In this document: positions 20,127-29,323 of the stretch, in pieces
How positions within the stretch are numbered: position 1 is the stretch's first letter
Layout: every line of letters starts with the position of its first letter
Assembly (NCBI RefSeq): GCF_029889905.1
Contig: NZ_JARANZ010000002.1
Coordinates: 248,001 to 312,000 of the forward strand
Direction of reading: 5' to 3'
DNA from: Chromohalobacter sp. 11-W
GTDB taxonomy: Bacteria; Pseudomonadota; Gammaproteobacteria; Pseudomonadales; Halomonadaceae
Length of the DNA stretch: 64,000 bases
Position numbers and translations under genes: made by a program
Notes under the pieces: model-generated
Told to the model about the DNA's origin: nothing
The model's database searches: none
What the model saw: only the letters and a program-made list of their open reading frames with translations

Positions 20127-21173
20127 ATGCGCAAGATCCTTCACGCCGATTGCGACTGCTTTTATGCCGCCGTGGAAATGCGCGACGATCCAGCGTTACG
20201 CGACATCCCCCTGGCGATCGGCGGTAGCCCTGAGACGCGCGGCGTTGTCGCCACCTGCAATTATCCCGCGCGCGCCTTCGGCATCCATTCAGCGATGCCC
20301 ATGGCGCGTGCCATGCGCCTGTGCCCGCATCTAACGCGACTCTCCCCGGACTTCGAAAAATACCGTGCCGTCTCGGCTCGCATCCAGGCACTGTTCCATG
20401 AGCTGACGTCACTGGTGGAGCCACTGTCCCTCGACGAGGCGTATCTGGATGTCAGCGAGGTCACACGCTTTCAGGGGAGCGCGACCTGGATGGCCAAATG
20501 GCTCAAACAGGAGGCGCTGGCACGCACGGGGATCATCATCTCGGTGGGCGCGGCACCCAGCAAGTTTCTCGCCAAGCTGGCAAGCGACTGGGATAAGCCG
20601 GATGGGCTATGCGTGATCGCGCCGGATGAAGTCGAGTCTTTTCTCCTCGCCTTACCCGTCAAGCAGTTGCACGGCGTCGGCCCAGCGACGGCGGCCAAGC
20701 TCGAGGCATTGCAGATCGTTACCTGCCGCGACCTCCGCGAATGGCCACTCGAATCTCTGGTCGAGCGCTTCGGCAAGTTCGGACGTCGGCTATTCGAGCT
20801 GGCGCGTGGCATCGACGAACGCCCGGTCCAGATCGAGCGTGAACGCAAATCCGTCAGCGTGGAGACGACTTATCACCGCGACCTGCCCGACTTGGCCAGC
20901 TGCCATGACGCACTCACGCCGCTCATTGAGCGCTTGATGGCGCGTCTGACACGGCACGGCACGCCGGCCATTCAAAAGCTGTTCGTCAAGGTTCGCTTCA
21001 ATGATTTCAGCAGCACGACCCTTGAAACCACGGGCCGCGAGGCGCTCGCGGCACGCTTTCAGGCCTTGCTGGACGGTGCCTGGGCCCGCGGTGAGCGCCC
21101 CGTGCGCCTGCTGGGGGTTGGCGTGCGACTGACGCCCGAAGCGCAACAACGGCAGATGACACTCTTCGACTGA
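20127..21173 (+). CDS. dinB: DNA polymerase IV
   Basis: A 348-residue Y-family translesion polymerase. Active-site acidic residues are visible in HADCDCFYAAVEMRDDP and SLDEAYLDVSEV, and the helix-hairpin-helix LHGVGPATAAKL follows. The C-terminus QMTLFD is a canonical beta-clamp binding motif. Co-transcription with lexA places it under direct SOS control. It converges on purU with only 6 bp between the stops. Confidence 0.95.
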   Translation: MRKILHADCDCFYAAVEMRDDPALRDIPLAIGGSPETRGVVATCNYPARAFGIHSAMPMARAMRLCPHLTRLSPDFEKYRAVSARIQALFHELTSLVEPLSLDEAYLDVSEVTRFQGSATWMAKWLKQEALARTGIIISVGAAPSKFLAKLASDWDKPDGLCVIAPDEVESFLLALPVKQLHGVGPATAAKLEALQIVTCRDLREWPLESLVERFGKFGRRLFELARGIDERPVQIERERKSVSVETTYHRDLPDLASCHDALTPLIERLMARLTRHGTPAIQKLFVKVRFNDFSSTTLETTGREALAARFQALLDGAWARGERPVRLLGVGVRLTPEAQQRQMTLFD

Positions 21174-21179
21174 TTCCCT

Positions 21180-22034
21180 TCAGGCAAAGACGACCGTCTT
21201 GTTGCCATGGATCAAGACCCGGTCCTGCAAATGCCAACGTAATCCCCGCGCCAGCACGGCTTTTTCGACGTCACGCCCCAGACGCACCAGGTCCTCGGCG
21301 GTATGGCAGTGCGTCACGCGCTGTATGTCCTGCTCGATGATGGGCCCCGCGTCGAGCTCTTCGGTGACATAGTGACACGTCGCGCCGATCAGCTTGACGC
21401 CCCGCGCGTAGGCCTGGTGATAAGGCTTGGCGCCCGCGAAGGAGGGCAGAAAACTGTGGTGGATATTGATGATCCGTCCGGCATATCGCTGGCACAGGTT
21501 AGGCGGCAGAATCTGCATATAGCGCGCCAGCACCACCGTGTCCGCCCGGGCCTCTTCGACCAGCGCCTCGACCCGAGCGAATGCCGCCGCCTTGTCGTCC
21601 GCATCGACCGGCACATGGTGAAAAGGAATGCCATGCCATTCGACCAGCGCACGCAACGATTCATGATTGGAGATCACGCAGGGGATCTCGCAATCGAGCT
21701 CACCCGCAGTCCAGCGGTACAGCAGATCGACCAAGCAATGCGACGCACGCGAAGCCATCAGGACAACGCGCTTGGGTTTTGCGGTATCGCTCAGCGCCCA
21801 ATCCATCGAGAACTCACTGGCAATGGCGGTAAAGTCGTCGCGCATCGCATCGATACTCAGCGGCAACGACTCAGCCTTGATTTCGTAGCGCATGAAAAAG
21901 CGTCCGGTGGCCAAGTCCGAGTGCTGATTGGCCTCGGTGATCCAGCCGCCGTGGCCAGCGATGTAACTGGATACGCGAGAAACGATGCCCACGCGATCGG
22001 GGCACGAGACGATAAGACGATACGAATGGGACAT
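21180..22034 (-). CDS. purU: Formyltetrahydrofolate deformylase
   Basis: PurU hydrolyses 10-formyl-THF to formate and THF, balancing one-carbon pools and feeding formate to PurT. The 284-residue protein has an N-terminal ACT-like domain (YRLIVSCPDRVGIVSRVSSY) and a formyltransferase domain with the catalytic Asn-His-Asp set in IINIHHSFLPSF and YVTEELDAGPI. The start at 22034 fits the family N-terminus (MSHSYRLIV); an ATG at 22046 is possible. Confidence 0.93.
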   Translation of the reverse strand: MSHSYRLIVSCPDRVGIVSRVSSYIAGHGGWITEANQHSDLATGRFFMRYEIKAESLPLSIDAMRDDFTAIASEFSMDWALSDTAKPKRVVLMASRASHCLVDLLYRWTAGELDCEIPCVISNHESLRALVEWHGIPFHHVPVDADDKAAAFARVEALVEEARADTVVLARYMQILPPNLCQRYAGRIINIHHSFLPSFAGAKPYHQAYARGVKLIGATCHYVTEELDAGPIIEQDIQRVTHCHTAEDLVRLGRDVEKAVLARGLRWHLQDRVLIHGNKTVVFA

Positions 22035-22147
22035 GCGCGCTACCATCAATCCTGAAATGAGGCGGTGATCGGCGCGCTCTATGAAAGAAGCGCCTCTCAC
22101 CAAAGGGCGGCTATTGTAGCGAATTCGATCATGACGAGAAGCCTCGA

Positions 22148-22177
22148 TTGTGGCCGCGCCGGGGCATCCCGTATAGT
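22148..22177 (+). promoter_or_regulatory. Promoter of the RNase J-like gene
   Basis: TTGTGG and TATAGT are separated by 18 bp; the -10 is one base from consensus and lies 30 bp before the ATG. Confidence 0.45.
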
Positions 22178-22206
22178 AATGGGCATCTTCACGTTAAGGG
22201 ATAACG

Positions 22207-23889
22207 ATGTCCCAACCACGCATCCAGATACGCGCCCGCCGCAAACCTCCTCTTCAGATACTGCCCCTCGGCGGCTGCGGTGAAATCGGCATGAATTTCA
22301 CCCTTTACGGGCACCTTGATCACTGGATCGTGGTCGACTGCGGCATGATGATTCGCCAGGACCTCCCACAGGCGCCCTTGCAAGTCCCCAATGTCGATCT
22401 CTTGCCTTCTCAGGGTATCGTGCCTCAGGCAATCTTCGTCACGCATGGGCATGAAGATCACATCGGCGCGATTGCCTGGCTGTGGCCACGTTGGCAATGT
22501 CCCATCCATGCGACACCACTGGCCGCCGGCTTGCTGCGCCTGCGCTTCGCCGAGCAGCAACTACCCACCGAGGCGATTCACGTCATCACGCCCGATGAAG
22601 CCATGCAAAGCGGCCCTTTCGATGTACGCTTTTTGCCGCTGCCGCACTCGATTCCCGAAAGCTGTGCCCTGCTATTGGCGACACCCGATCACCGCATCCT
22701 GCACACCGGCGACTGGAAGCTCGATCCTGAGCCCTTGATCGGTGATCCCGTATGCCCGCAGCGATTCCAGGCACTGGCACCTATCGATCTCGTCGTCGGC
22801 GATTCCACCAATGCCCCCGTCTCCGGACACTCACGCAGCGAAGGCGACGTCGCGCGCGCGCTTGAAACAACGATCGGCGCTTGCCCCGGCCGCGTGATCG
22901 TCAGCTGCTTTGCCAGCAACCTGGCGCGCATCCTGGCACTGGGCCGTGCCGCCAAGGCATGCGGACGACGCGTCAGCCTCATGGGACGTTCGATGGAGCG
23001 CATGGTGAATGTCGCCCGAGGCCTTGGCTATCTCGAGGACTTCCCCTCCCTGGTGCCCGTTCGCGACCTTGGCTATTTGCCGCCCGAAGAGGTGCTGGTC
23101 ATTGCCACCGGCAGCCAGGGAGAACCACGCTCCGCACTGTCTCGCCTGGCCCAGGGACAGCACGCCGATTTCGAACTCCAGCCTGGCGACAGCGTCATTT
23201 TCTCGGCCAAGGCGATCCCGGGTAACGAATTGCTAATCGAGCGGTTACAGGCCGGACTCAAGCGCGCCCACGTCACCCTTTACGATGAACGCAATCATCC
23301 CGAGCTGCATGCCTCGGGGCATCCCGCACAGGACGAATTGCAGCGCTTTTATGGCTGGCTCGCTCCCCGGCGCTTGCTGCCCGTGCATGGCGAATTCCAG
23401 CACCAACAAGCGCATCGCACTCTGGCGGAATCGCTGGGTATCGAGGTGCCCTGGATTCCACGAAACGGCGATATGCTGCGCTTCGATAACGAGGGCCTGA
23501 ACTGCATAGCACGCCACTCGCTGACGCCGCATATCGTCACCCAGAATCGCATTCATCCTCTAGAAGGGCTGCGCGCGCCCGCCATGTCGAGCATGCATCG
23601 CCGTAGCGGCATCTTGAGCTTGACGCTTCCGGTCGTTCGACAGGCGTCAGGATGGGCACGCGTGGGGCGCTTATTGTGGGATACGAGCCACGACCTGGCA
23701 TTGGACGATACCGCTCTCGCCGATTGGCTCGACGATCAATTAACCATCCACGAGGCGGACACCATCGCCACATTACGCCAACAACTACACGCTCCCTTGA
23801 TGCATTGGCTCAATCAGCACCTTCGACATCTTCCCGACGTCCATCTGCATATCATGGCTGCAGAAGAGACCTCGCCGATCGACTTTTGA
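22207..23889 (+). CDS. Ribonuclease J-like metallo-beta-lactamase nuclease
   Basis: A 560-residue beta-CASP metallo-beta-lactamase protein. Metal ligands are visible in FVTHGHEDHIGAI (residues 78-90) and further ligands in LPLPHSIPES and HTGDWKLD. The beta-CASP part has GDSTNAP, SGHSRSE and VIFSAKAIPGNE, and VHGEFQH is near 395. This is the RNase J layout, an RNA 5'-3' exo- and endonuclease best known from Firmicutes. Length agrees with RNase J (about 555). AAGGG precedes the ATG. It may act beside RNase E here, given rraA in the same window. Confidence 0.85.
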   Translation: MSQPRIQIRARRKPPLQILPLGGCGEIGMNFTLYGHLDHWIVVDCGMMIRQDLPQAPLQVPNVDLLPSQGIVPQAIFVTHGHEDHIGAIAWLWPRWQCPIHATPLAAGLLRLRFAEQQLPTEAIHVITPDEAMQSGPFDVRFLPLPHSIPESCALLLATPDHRILHTGDWKLDPEPLIGDPVCPQRFQALAPIDLVVGDSTNAPVSGHSRSEGDVARALETTIGACPGRVIVSCFASNLARILALGRAAKACGRRVSLMGRSMERMVNVARGLGYLEDFPSLVPVRDLGYLPPEEVLVIATGSQGEPRSALSRLAQGQHADFELQPGDSVIFSAKAIPGNELLIERLQAGLKRAHVTLYDERNHPELHASGHPAQDELQRFYGWLAPRRLLPVHGEFQHQQAHRTLAESLGIEVPWIPRNGDMLRFDNEGLNCIARHSLTPHIVTQNRIHPLEGLRAPAMSSMHRRSGILSLTLPVVRQASGWARVGRLLWDTSHDLALDDTALADWLDDQLTIHEADTIATLRQQLHAPLMHWLNQHLRHLPDVHLHIMAAEETSPIDF

Positions 23890-23900
23890 CCCCATATGAA

Positions 23901-23924
23901 AAAACGGACCCGAAGGTCCGTTTT
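23901..23924. terminator. Bidirectional terminator between RNase J-like and H-NS-like genes
   Basis: A perfect 10-bp stem (AAAACGGACC and its complement) with a CGAA loop. The A/T ends suit both convergent transcripts. Confidence 0.92.
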
Positions 23925-23943
23925 GATCGTTTAAGCATGTCGC

Positions 23944-24240
23944 TTACTGCTTGCGTTGCTTATCTTTCTTCGGCGGACGCCCCCGACGCTTGCGCGGCTG
24001 TTCGGACATCAAGTCGTCCAGAGAAAGGCCGGCATCGCTCATCGCTTCACGAATTTCCGCCAACTTACGTTCTTTATCGGCTTCTTCAGCTTGGCGCTTA
24101 TGATCTTCCTGCTGCTTCTGTTCGATCACTTCACCGATGACTTCCGACAGCTTGTGGAGCTGCTCCATGCTGAGCTGTCGCGCGGCAGCGCGAGCCACGT
24201 TTTTATTTCGCGCAATGCGCTCCAGAGTATCAGTGGACAT
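23944..24240 (-). CDS. Small H-NS-like nucleoid protein with AT-hook-like tail
   Basis: A 98-residue, very charged protein. Residues 1-60 form a helical, coiled-coil region with the feel of H-NS oligomerisation domains (ERIARNKNVARAAARQLSME). Residues 60-80 are a helix-turn segment. The tail 82-92 (PRKRRGRPPKK) contains RGRPP, an AT-hook-like motif, where H-NS has its QGR loop. I assign it to the H-NS family with moderate confidence; a diverged MvaT-like protein is the alternative. The start at 24240 follows GGAGGAGG. A promoter lies at 24298-24325. Confidence 0.65.
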   Translation of the reverse strand: MSTDTLERIARNKNVARAAARQLSMEQLHKLSEVIGEVIEQKQQEDHKRQAEEADKERKLAEIREAMSDAGLSLDDLMSEQPRKRRGRPPKKDKQRKQ

Positions 24241-24297
24241 TCGCCTCCTCCATTTAAAATAACCAACCTGCAGCATAACGCCTTGGCGTTTCTGAAA

Positions 24298-24325
24298 AGT
24301 ATATGACTCGAACTTGGTTTAGCAA
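24298..24325 (-). promoter_or_regulatory. Promoter of the H-NS-like gene
   Basis: Read on the minus strand, TTGCTA and TATACT are separated by 16 bp. The predicted start near 24291 leaves a leader of about 50 nt. The region is markedly more AT-rich than its surroundings. Confidence 0.5.
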
Positions 24326-24416
24326 GAAAATAATGTCCTCAACCCAAGCCGAACCTTATATCTTTATGGTCAGGAGACGCATCACGCTACCGTGAATAAA
24401 GAGCACACACAAAACA

Positions 24417-25406
24417 TTATCCGCCCGTCATATTCATGAAGCGCACGATATCCACATCACCATCCGTGCGGAAATGATGGCGCTCGGGTTTCAGTGGCAT
24501 GGCCTCGATGATGCGCTGCTTGAGACGCTCCATATCACCTGGATAACGTCGTAAAACCTCGCGCAGATCGACCGAATGCTCGTTGCCGAGACACAGTAAC
24601 AAGCGCCCTTCGACCGTAACCCTCACCCGGTTGCAGGTATCGCAGAAATTATGGCTGTGCGGCGAAATAAAACCGATGCGTGAATCGCTATCCGGCATCC
24701 GGAAATAACGCGATGGCCCCAAGGTATTCTCGGTAGTCGGCAACAGCGCATAACGCGATGCGATGGCCGCGTGAACGTCATCGCTGGAATAAAAGGTTTC
24801 TTCACGCGAATGATCGGATACGTCACCCAGCGGCATTTCCTCGATGAAGCTGATATCCACGCCTTCTCGGCGCGCGAAGTCGACCAAATCGAGAACTTCA
24901 TCGTCGTTACGCCCTTTAAGCACGACGGCATTGAGCTTGATACGCTCGAACCCGGCATCCCGCGCGGCACGAATACCGGCAATGACATGCTCGAGATTGC
25001 CGGTGCGCGTCAAGCTGCGGAAGCGCTCGGGGTCGAGTGAATCAATGCTGATATTGAGACGCTGCATACCGCCTTCCCGCAGTGCCTTGGCATGCTTGAC
25101 CAACCCCGCACCATTGGTGGTCATGGCGAAGTCCTTGAGGCCCGGCAGCGCGCCGACACGCGACACCAGATCGTCGATGCCACGTCGCACCAGTGGCTCA
25201 CCGCCGGTCAAGCGAATCTTTTCCACGCCCAGTTCGACGAACGCACGCGCCACCTGCTCTATCTCCTCGAGCGTCAATATCTGTGCACGCGGCAGAAACG
25301 TCATGTCCTCGCTCATGCAGTAGACGCAGCGAAAGTCACAGCGATCCGTCACCGAGATACGCACATAGCGAATCTGGCGCTGAAAGTTGTCGATCAGCTC
25401 GGTCAT
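24417..25406 (-). CDS. moaA: GTP 3',8-cyclase MoaA
   Basis: MoaA is the radical-SAM enzyme that starts molybdopterin synthesis from GTP. The 329-residue protein has the radical-SAM cluster motif (CDFRCVYC) and the C-terminal second cluster ([11 protein letters not shown], then LLCLG). It lacks the usual C-terminal GG, ending NMTGG, which does supply the Gly-Gly pair. The ATG at 25406 follows GGGAGG and overlaps the moaE stop by 4 bp. It is the last gene of the Mo/W island. Confidence 0.94.
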   Translation of the reverse strand: MTELIDNFQRQIRYVRISVTDRCDFRCVYCMSEDMTFLPRAQILTLEEIEQVARAFVELGVEKIRLTGGEPLVRRGIDDLVSRVGALPGLKDFAMTTNGAGLVKHAKALREGGMQRLNISIDSLDPERFRSLTRTGNLEHVIAGIRAARDAGFERIKLNAVVLKGRNDDEVLDLVDFARREGVDISFIEEMPLGDVSDHSREETFYSSDDVHAAIASRYALLPTTENTLGPSRYFRMPDSDSRIGFISPHSHNFCDTCNRVRVTVEGRLLLCLGNEHSVDLREVLRRYPGDMERLKQRIIEAMPLKPERHHFRTDGDVDIVRFMNMTGG

Positions 25407-25861
25407 GCTTCCTCCCAACGGTCCGCGTCTCGCGCATCACTTTCACGCGCCGAGACCCAATACGTCCCGCTTGCAGTGTGTTCTTTCTTCCAGAATGGCG
25501 CACGTGTCTTGAGGTAGTCCATAAGAAAATCGCACGCATCGAATGCCGCGCGGCGATGGGCACTCGCGACCATGACCATGACGATGGGGTCACTTGGCGA
25601 CAAGCGGCCGACACGATGCACGATGCGTATCCCATCGAGCGGCCAGCGCTTCGTCGCTTGCTCGGCAATGTCTCGCAGCGCCGCTTCGGTCATGCCGGGA
25701 TAATGCTCCAGCGACAGGGCCTGCACGTCCGGGCGCTCATTGAAATCGCGCACCAGGCCAGTGAAGGTCACCACGGCACCGATATCGTGGCGCCCCGCCA
25801 GCAATTGACGTTGCTCCTCGCCCACATCGAAGACCGGAGACTGCACACGTACATCGATCAT
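25403..25861 (-). CDS. moaE: Molybdopterin synthase catalytic subunit MoaE
   Basis: A 152-residue MoaE. With MoaD it inserts the dithiolene sulfurs into cyclic pyranopterin monophosphate. Family motifs are visible: [27 protein letters not shown] and the catalytic lysine region [14 protein letters not shown]. The ATG at 25861 follows GAGGAGG, 10 bp after the stop of the MoaC-MoaD fusion, so the synthase subunits are made side by side. Confidence 0.95.
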   Translation of the reverse strand: MIDVRVQSPVFDVGEEQRQLLAGRHDIGAVVTFTGLVRDFNERPDVQALSLEHYPGMTEAALRDIAEQATKRWPLDGIRIVHRVGRLSPSDPIVMVMVASAHRRAAFDACDFLMDYLKTRAPFWKKEHTASGTYWVSARESDARDADRWEEA

Positions 25862-25871
25862 GATTGCCTCC

Positions 25872-26651
25872 TCACCCACCGGTGACCGGCGGAAAAAACG
25901 CCACTTCATCCCCAGCGGAGAGCGGCGTTTCTTCATGCGCCATGGCATGGTTGACGGCACATAGAATGCGCGCGGCGGACAAGGCCGCGAAGCGAGGGTC
26001 CTGTGCCTCAAGCGCGGCCTTGAGACTCGCGACATCGTGGCTTTTCAGCGATGCGAGCGGCACTTCCACCTCTTCAACATCCAGCCGCTCGCGCAATTCG
26101 GCGAGAAACTTGACGCGTATGGCGGCGCTATCGAGGGAGGGGGGTTCGGCCACTTCACGCGTCGCGGCTACGTCCTCTGAGTCGCGATGCCAATCACCAG
26201 ACTTGCCGCCCGTCTTGTGTTCCAGACGCACGCCTTCGACCGTCATGTCCTTGTCGACCGCCTTGCACATATCGTAAAGGGTCAGGCACGCAACCGAGAC
26301 CGCGGTCAGCGCCTCCATTTCCACACCGGTGCGGCCCGCCAGACGGCAGCGTGACTCCACGTGCACGCAGGAAGCCGCTTCGTCGAGACGAAAATCGACA
26401 CTCACCTTGGACAGCAACAACGCATGACACAAGGGAATCAATTCATGCGTGCGCTTGGCGGCCTGAATGCCGGCGAGGCGCGCCGTGGCCAATACATCGC
26501 CCTTGGGCAGGCCGCCCTCGGCCAGCAATGCCAACGTTTCCGGGCGCATGACAATGCGTCCGCTGGCCACGGCCTCACGCTGCGTTTCTTCTTTATTGCC
26601 GACATCCACCATGTGGGCTTCGCCACGCGCATTGAGATGGGTCAAACTCAT
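25872..26651 (-). CDS. moaC/moaD: MoaC-MoaD fusion protein
   Basis: A single 259-residue frame joins two normally separate proteins. Residues 1 to about 155 are MoaC, cyclic pyranopterin monophosphate synthase, with its active-site segments [25 protein letters not shown] and [12 protein letters not shown]. About 156-176 is a polar linker. Residues 177-259 are MoaD, the ubiquitin-like sulfur carrier of molybdopterin synthase ([11 protein letters not shown]), ending in the required free Gly-Gly (FFPPVTGG). No frameshift or internal stop is present. The start overlaps the moeA stop by 4 bp. moaE follows 10 bp later. The fusion would deliver MoaC and the thiocarboxylate carrier in one chain. Confidence 0.92.
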   Translation of the reverse strand: MSLTHLNARGEAHMVDVGNKEETQREAVASGRIVMRPETLALLAEGGLPKGDVLATARLAGIQAAKRTHELIPLCHALLLSKVSVDFRLDEAASCVHVESRCRLAGRTGVEMEALTAVSVACLTLYDMCKAVDKDMTVEGVRLEHKTGGKSGDWHRDSEDVAATREVAEPPSLDSAAIRVKFLAELRERLDVEEVEVPLASLKSHDVASLKAALEAQDPRFAALSAARILCAVNHAMAHEETPLSAGDEVAFFPPVTGG

Positions 26652-27919
26652 GTCAGGTCACCGAACGGTTGTATCGTCACCGGCGTACCCGCCTCGACGG
26701 CGGCACGTCCGTCACCGATTTCGATAAGGCAATTGGCCGCCACCATCGAGCTAAGAATGCCCGAGCCCTGGCGGCCCGTGGTACGCACCCATAACTGGCC
26801 AGCATCATCCCCGGTATAGATGCCGCGATGGAAATCGACACGCCCTTCGCGGCTTTTCAATGGCTCGGCGGCCAGCGCTGTGAGGCGTAGCGGTTGCCAG
26901 TCGTGCTCTCCCTGCATACGCCGTAACATGGGTTGAACGAACTGCAAGAACGTCACCATGACCGCCACGGGATTGCCGGGCAGTCCAAAGAAAGGCACCG
27001 TCACGCCCTCCGCTTGATGGATACGCCCGAACGCCAAGGGTCTTCCGGGACGCATGGCGATCCGCCATAACCCCAGCTCACCGATAGCAGTAAGCGCGGG
27101 CTTGACCCAATCGGCCTGGCCGACCGACACGCCCCCGCTGGTCACCACCATATCCGCCTCGCGGGCCGCCGCCGCAAGGGACACCCGCATGCTGTCCAGA
27201 TCGTCATGCAGGATGCCCAGATCGATGACTTCGCAACCTAAACGGCTCAGCAGGCCCTGCAACGAAAAGCGGTTGGTATCGTAGATGCCGGCGGGCGGCA
27301 GCGACTCGCCCGGCGCCGTGACTTCATCGCCGGTGGAAAACACGGCCACGCGTAGCGGGCGAAACACCTCGATCTCCGCATGCCCCAGCGAGGCCAGCAA
27401 CCCCAAGTGCTGCGGCCGCAACCGCGTCCCTGCACCCAGCGCACGCTGGCCGCACGCAATGTCTTCGCCGGCCTGGCGTACGTTCTGCCCACGCCGCACC
27501 CGCTCGGGTTGTTCGACACGTATGCGATTGGGGATGCCAATGTCGGCGAGCTGCTCGCTCATGACGACGGTATCCGCACCGGCCGGCAGCGGCGCTCCAG
27601 TGGTGATTCTCACCGCCTCGCCTAGCGCCAACGATGTCGTCAACCGTGTACCCGCCAGGACATCACCGACCAGATCCACGAGCATGTCGCCTGCCGGCGC
27701 ATCGTCGGGCCACGCAAGCGCGATGCCATCCATCGCGGCATTGGTATTCTGCGGCACGTTGACCGGCGATACCGCATCCACCGCCAATATCCGATTGCCG
27801 GCCGCCGCCAGGCTGACCCGATGCGTGGCGACCGGCGGCGGCGTCATCGCCGCCAGGGCCTCGAGCGTCTCGTCGACACTGAGCATGCGCTCGCCCAAGT
27901 CAAAACAAGATAAAGTCAT
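26648..27919 (-). CDS. moeA: Molybdopterin molybdenumtransferase MoeA
   Basis: MoeA inserts molybdate (or tungstate) into adenylylated molybdopterin. The 423-residue protein shows the conserved [45 protein letters not shown] and [13 protein letters not shown] motifs. The ATG at 27919 follows GGGAGA and overlaps the mobB stop by 4 bp; moaC/D overlaps its end. No MogA/MoaB partner for the adenylylation step is in the window. Confidence 0.94.
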   Translation of the reverse strand: MTLSCFDLGERMLSVDETLEALAAMTPPPVATHRVSLAAAGNRILAVDAVSPVNVPQNTNAAMDGIALAWPDDAPAGDMLVDLVGDVLAGTRLTTSLALGEAVRITTGAPLPAGADTVVMSEQLADIGIPNRIRVEQPERVRRGQNVRQAGEDIACGQRALGAGTRLRPQHLGLLASLGHAEIEVFRPLRVAVFSTGDEVTAPGESLPPAGIYDTNRFSLQGLLSRLGCEVIDLGILHDDLDSMRVSLAAAAREADMVVTSGGVSVGQADWVKPALTAIGELGLWRIAMRPGRPLAFGRIHQAEGVTVPFFGLPGNPVAVMVTFLQFVQPMLRRMQGEHDWQPLRLTALAAEPLKSREGRVDFHRGIYTGDDAGQLWVRTTGRQGSGILSSMVAANCLIEIGDGRAAVEAGTPVTIQPFGDLT

Positions 27920-28482
27920 GACGTCTCCCGGGGGCCACGGCGCATCTCGGGCCAACGTTGCGGCCAGGCCTGTAGCCAGTCGATCAAGGTGTCATGAGCG
28001 TCCATCGACAAACGTTCGACGCCGGCCGGCAGCGCGATATCGTCGGGCGTCGCCACGGCTCGCACCCAGGGGTCATCGGCCGCCATCAGCGGCTTTTCCA
28101 AGGCCTGGCGATGCAACTCCAGCTTGGGCAGGGGCCAGGCTTTGAAGCCTTCGACCAGGATCAAATCCGGCGCCAAGGGCAAGACATGGGGAATCAATGC
28201 CGCGAGATCGGCTTCTTCGCGTTCGGGCGTTTCCATCATCAAGGCAAAACGCTTGCCCGACGCCACCAGCATCGGCGTCGCGCCTGCCTGGCGCAGACGG
28301 TAGCTATCCTTGCCGGGGCGGTCGATATCGAAGGCATGGTGGGCATGCTTGATCACGGCCACTTGCATTCCCGCATCGGCTAGCCTGGGCAAAAGTGCCT
28401 CGAGCAGCGTCGTCTTGCCGGTCCCGCTCCAGGCGGCGATACCCAGCAGTGGCGTGTCTAGCGCGTCAAGCGATAACGTCAT
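27916..28482 (-). CDS. mobB: Molybdopterin-guanine dinucleotide biosynthesis protein MobB
   Basis: A 188-residue GTP-binding P-loop protein. The P-loop is GIAAWSGTGKTTLLEALLP at residues 14-32, followed by the characteristic VIKHAHHAFDID. MobB helps MobA load bis-MGD onto enzymes. It overlaps moeA by 4 bp. The 145 bp upstream, toward mobA, contain an AGCGACT inverted repeat (28557-28563 with 28582-28588) and may hold a promoter for the mobB-to-moaA part of the island. Confidence 0.92.
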   Translation of the reverse strand: MTLSLDALDTPLLGIAAWSGTGKTTLLEALLPRLADAGMQVAVIKHAHHAFDIDRPGKDSYRLRQAGATPMLVASGKRFALMMETPEREEADLAALIPHVLPLAPDLILVEGFKAWPLPKLELHRQALEKPLMAADDPWVRAVATPDDIALPAGVERLSMDAHDTLIDWLQAWPQRWPEMRRGPRETS

Positions 28483-28627
28483 CGCGTTTCATCGTCCTCA
28501 TGCCATGTCGTTGTGGGAGAAGCTTCAATGGGTAACAGGAGGCAACAAGCATGCCGAGCGACTGCCATTGACGCGATAGCGAGTCGCTTTGGCTCTCCGA
28601 AACTCGCATGAGAAGGCAGCCACCGGG

Positions 28628-29227
28628 TCAAAACGATCCATCAGAGCGCCAGCGCCGCTCCATAACGTCACGATCATCGGGGGAGTTGAGGTTGGCGAAT
28701 GCCTCGGGCTGATCGGAAAAATCGACATGACACCAAGGGTGTCGCGCATACCAACGATCTATCTTGCGCTCGCCATCGCGCAGGGCCGTGCCGAGATCAT
28801 CGCGCAACGCGGTATCGACCAAAGCCACTACCGGGTGCGCCCGCTGACCATCGTGGGCAACCGCGATACGCTGCTCGCCGAGCCCATTCTGAAGACGCGT
28901 CACCAGGTCAGCTGGCAGCGCTGGTGAATCGCAAGGCACGAATAGTGCCCAGGGCGTCTCCACGGCACATAACGCGCTCCACATGCCCATGAGCGGCCCA
29001 TGATAGCCTGTCTCGCGGTCGCTGATGAGCGGATATCCCAGCTCACGATAACGCTCGTGGCTGCGATTGGCATTGATCACGATACGCCCAACCTGAGGCG
29101 CCAAACGATTCACCACGTGCGTGATCAAGGGCTCACCCGCAAACGACTCCCAACCTTTATCGCGGCCGCCCATGCGACGCCCTTCTCCACCCGCCAAAAT
29201 CACGGCGGTCACTTCATCTTCGTGCAT
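28628..29227 (-). CDS. mobA: Molybdenum cofactor guanylyltransferase MobA
   Basis: MobA transfers GMP from GTP to molybdopterin, making MGD for DMSO-reductase-family enzymes such as formate dehydrogenases and nitrate reductases. The 199-residue protein has the nucleotidyltransferase motif (ILAGGEGRRMGGRDKG), LISDRETGYHGPLMG and FVPCDSPALP. I prefer the ATG at 29227, after GGGGGC; an ATG at 29266 would add 13 residues. It lies 96 bp downstream of the tungstate importer ATPase. Confidence 0.92.
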   Translation of the reverse strand: MHEDEVTAVILAGGEGRRMGGRDKGWESFAGEPLITHVVNRLAPQVGRIVINANRSHERYRELGYPLISDRETGYHGPLMGMWSALCAVETPWALFVPCDSPALPADLVTRLQNGLGEQRIAVAHDGQRAHPVVALVDTALRDDLGTALRDGERKIDRWYARHPWCHVDFSDQPEAFANLNSPDDRDVMERRWRSDGSF

Positions 29228-29323
29228 GCCTATCGCCCCCGCACTGGCTATCACTTCCACCATCATACTCGGCTTCTATGTACACGCCGAGTCACCTGCC
29301 GAGTGTGTACGGCAATGACCGCG

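Noticed and set aside
28483-28627. Molybdenum-cofactor riboswitch before mobB
   Set aside because: There is a small inverted repeat but none of the conserved Moco RNA elements that I know.
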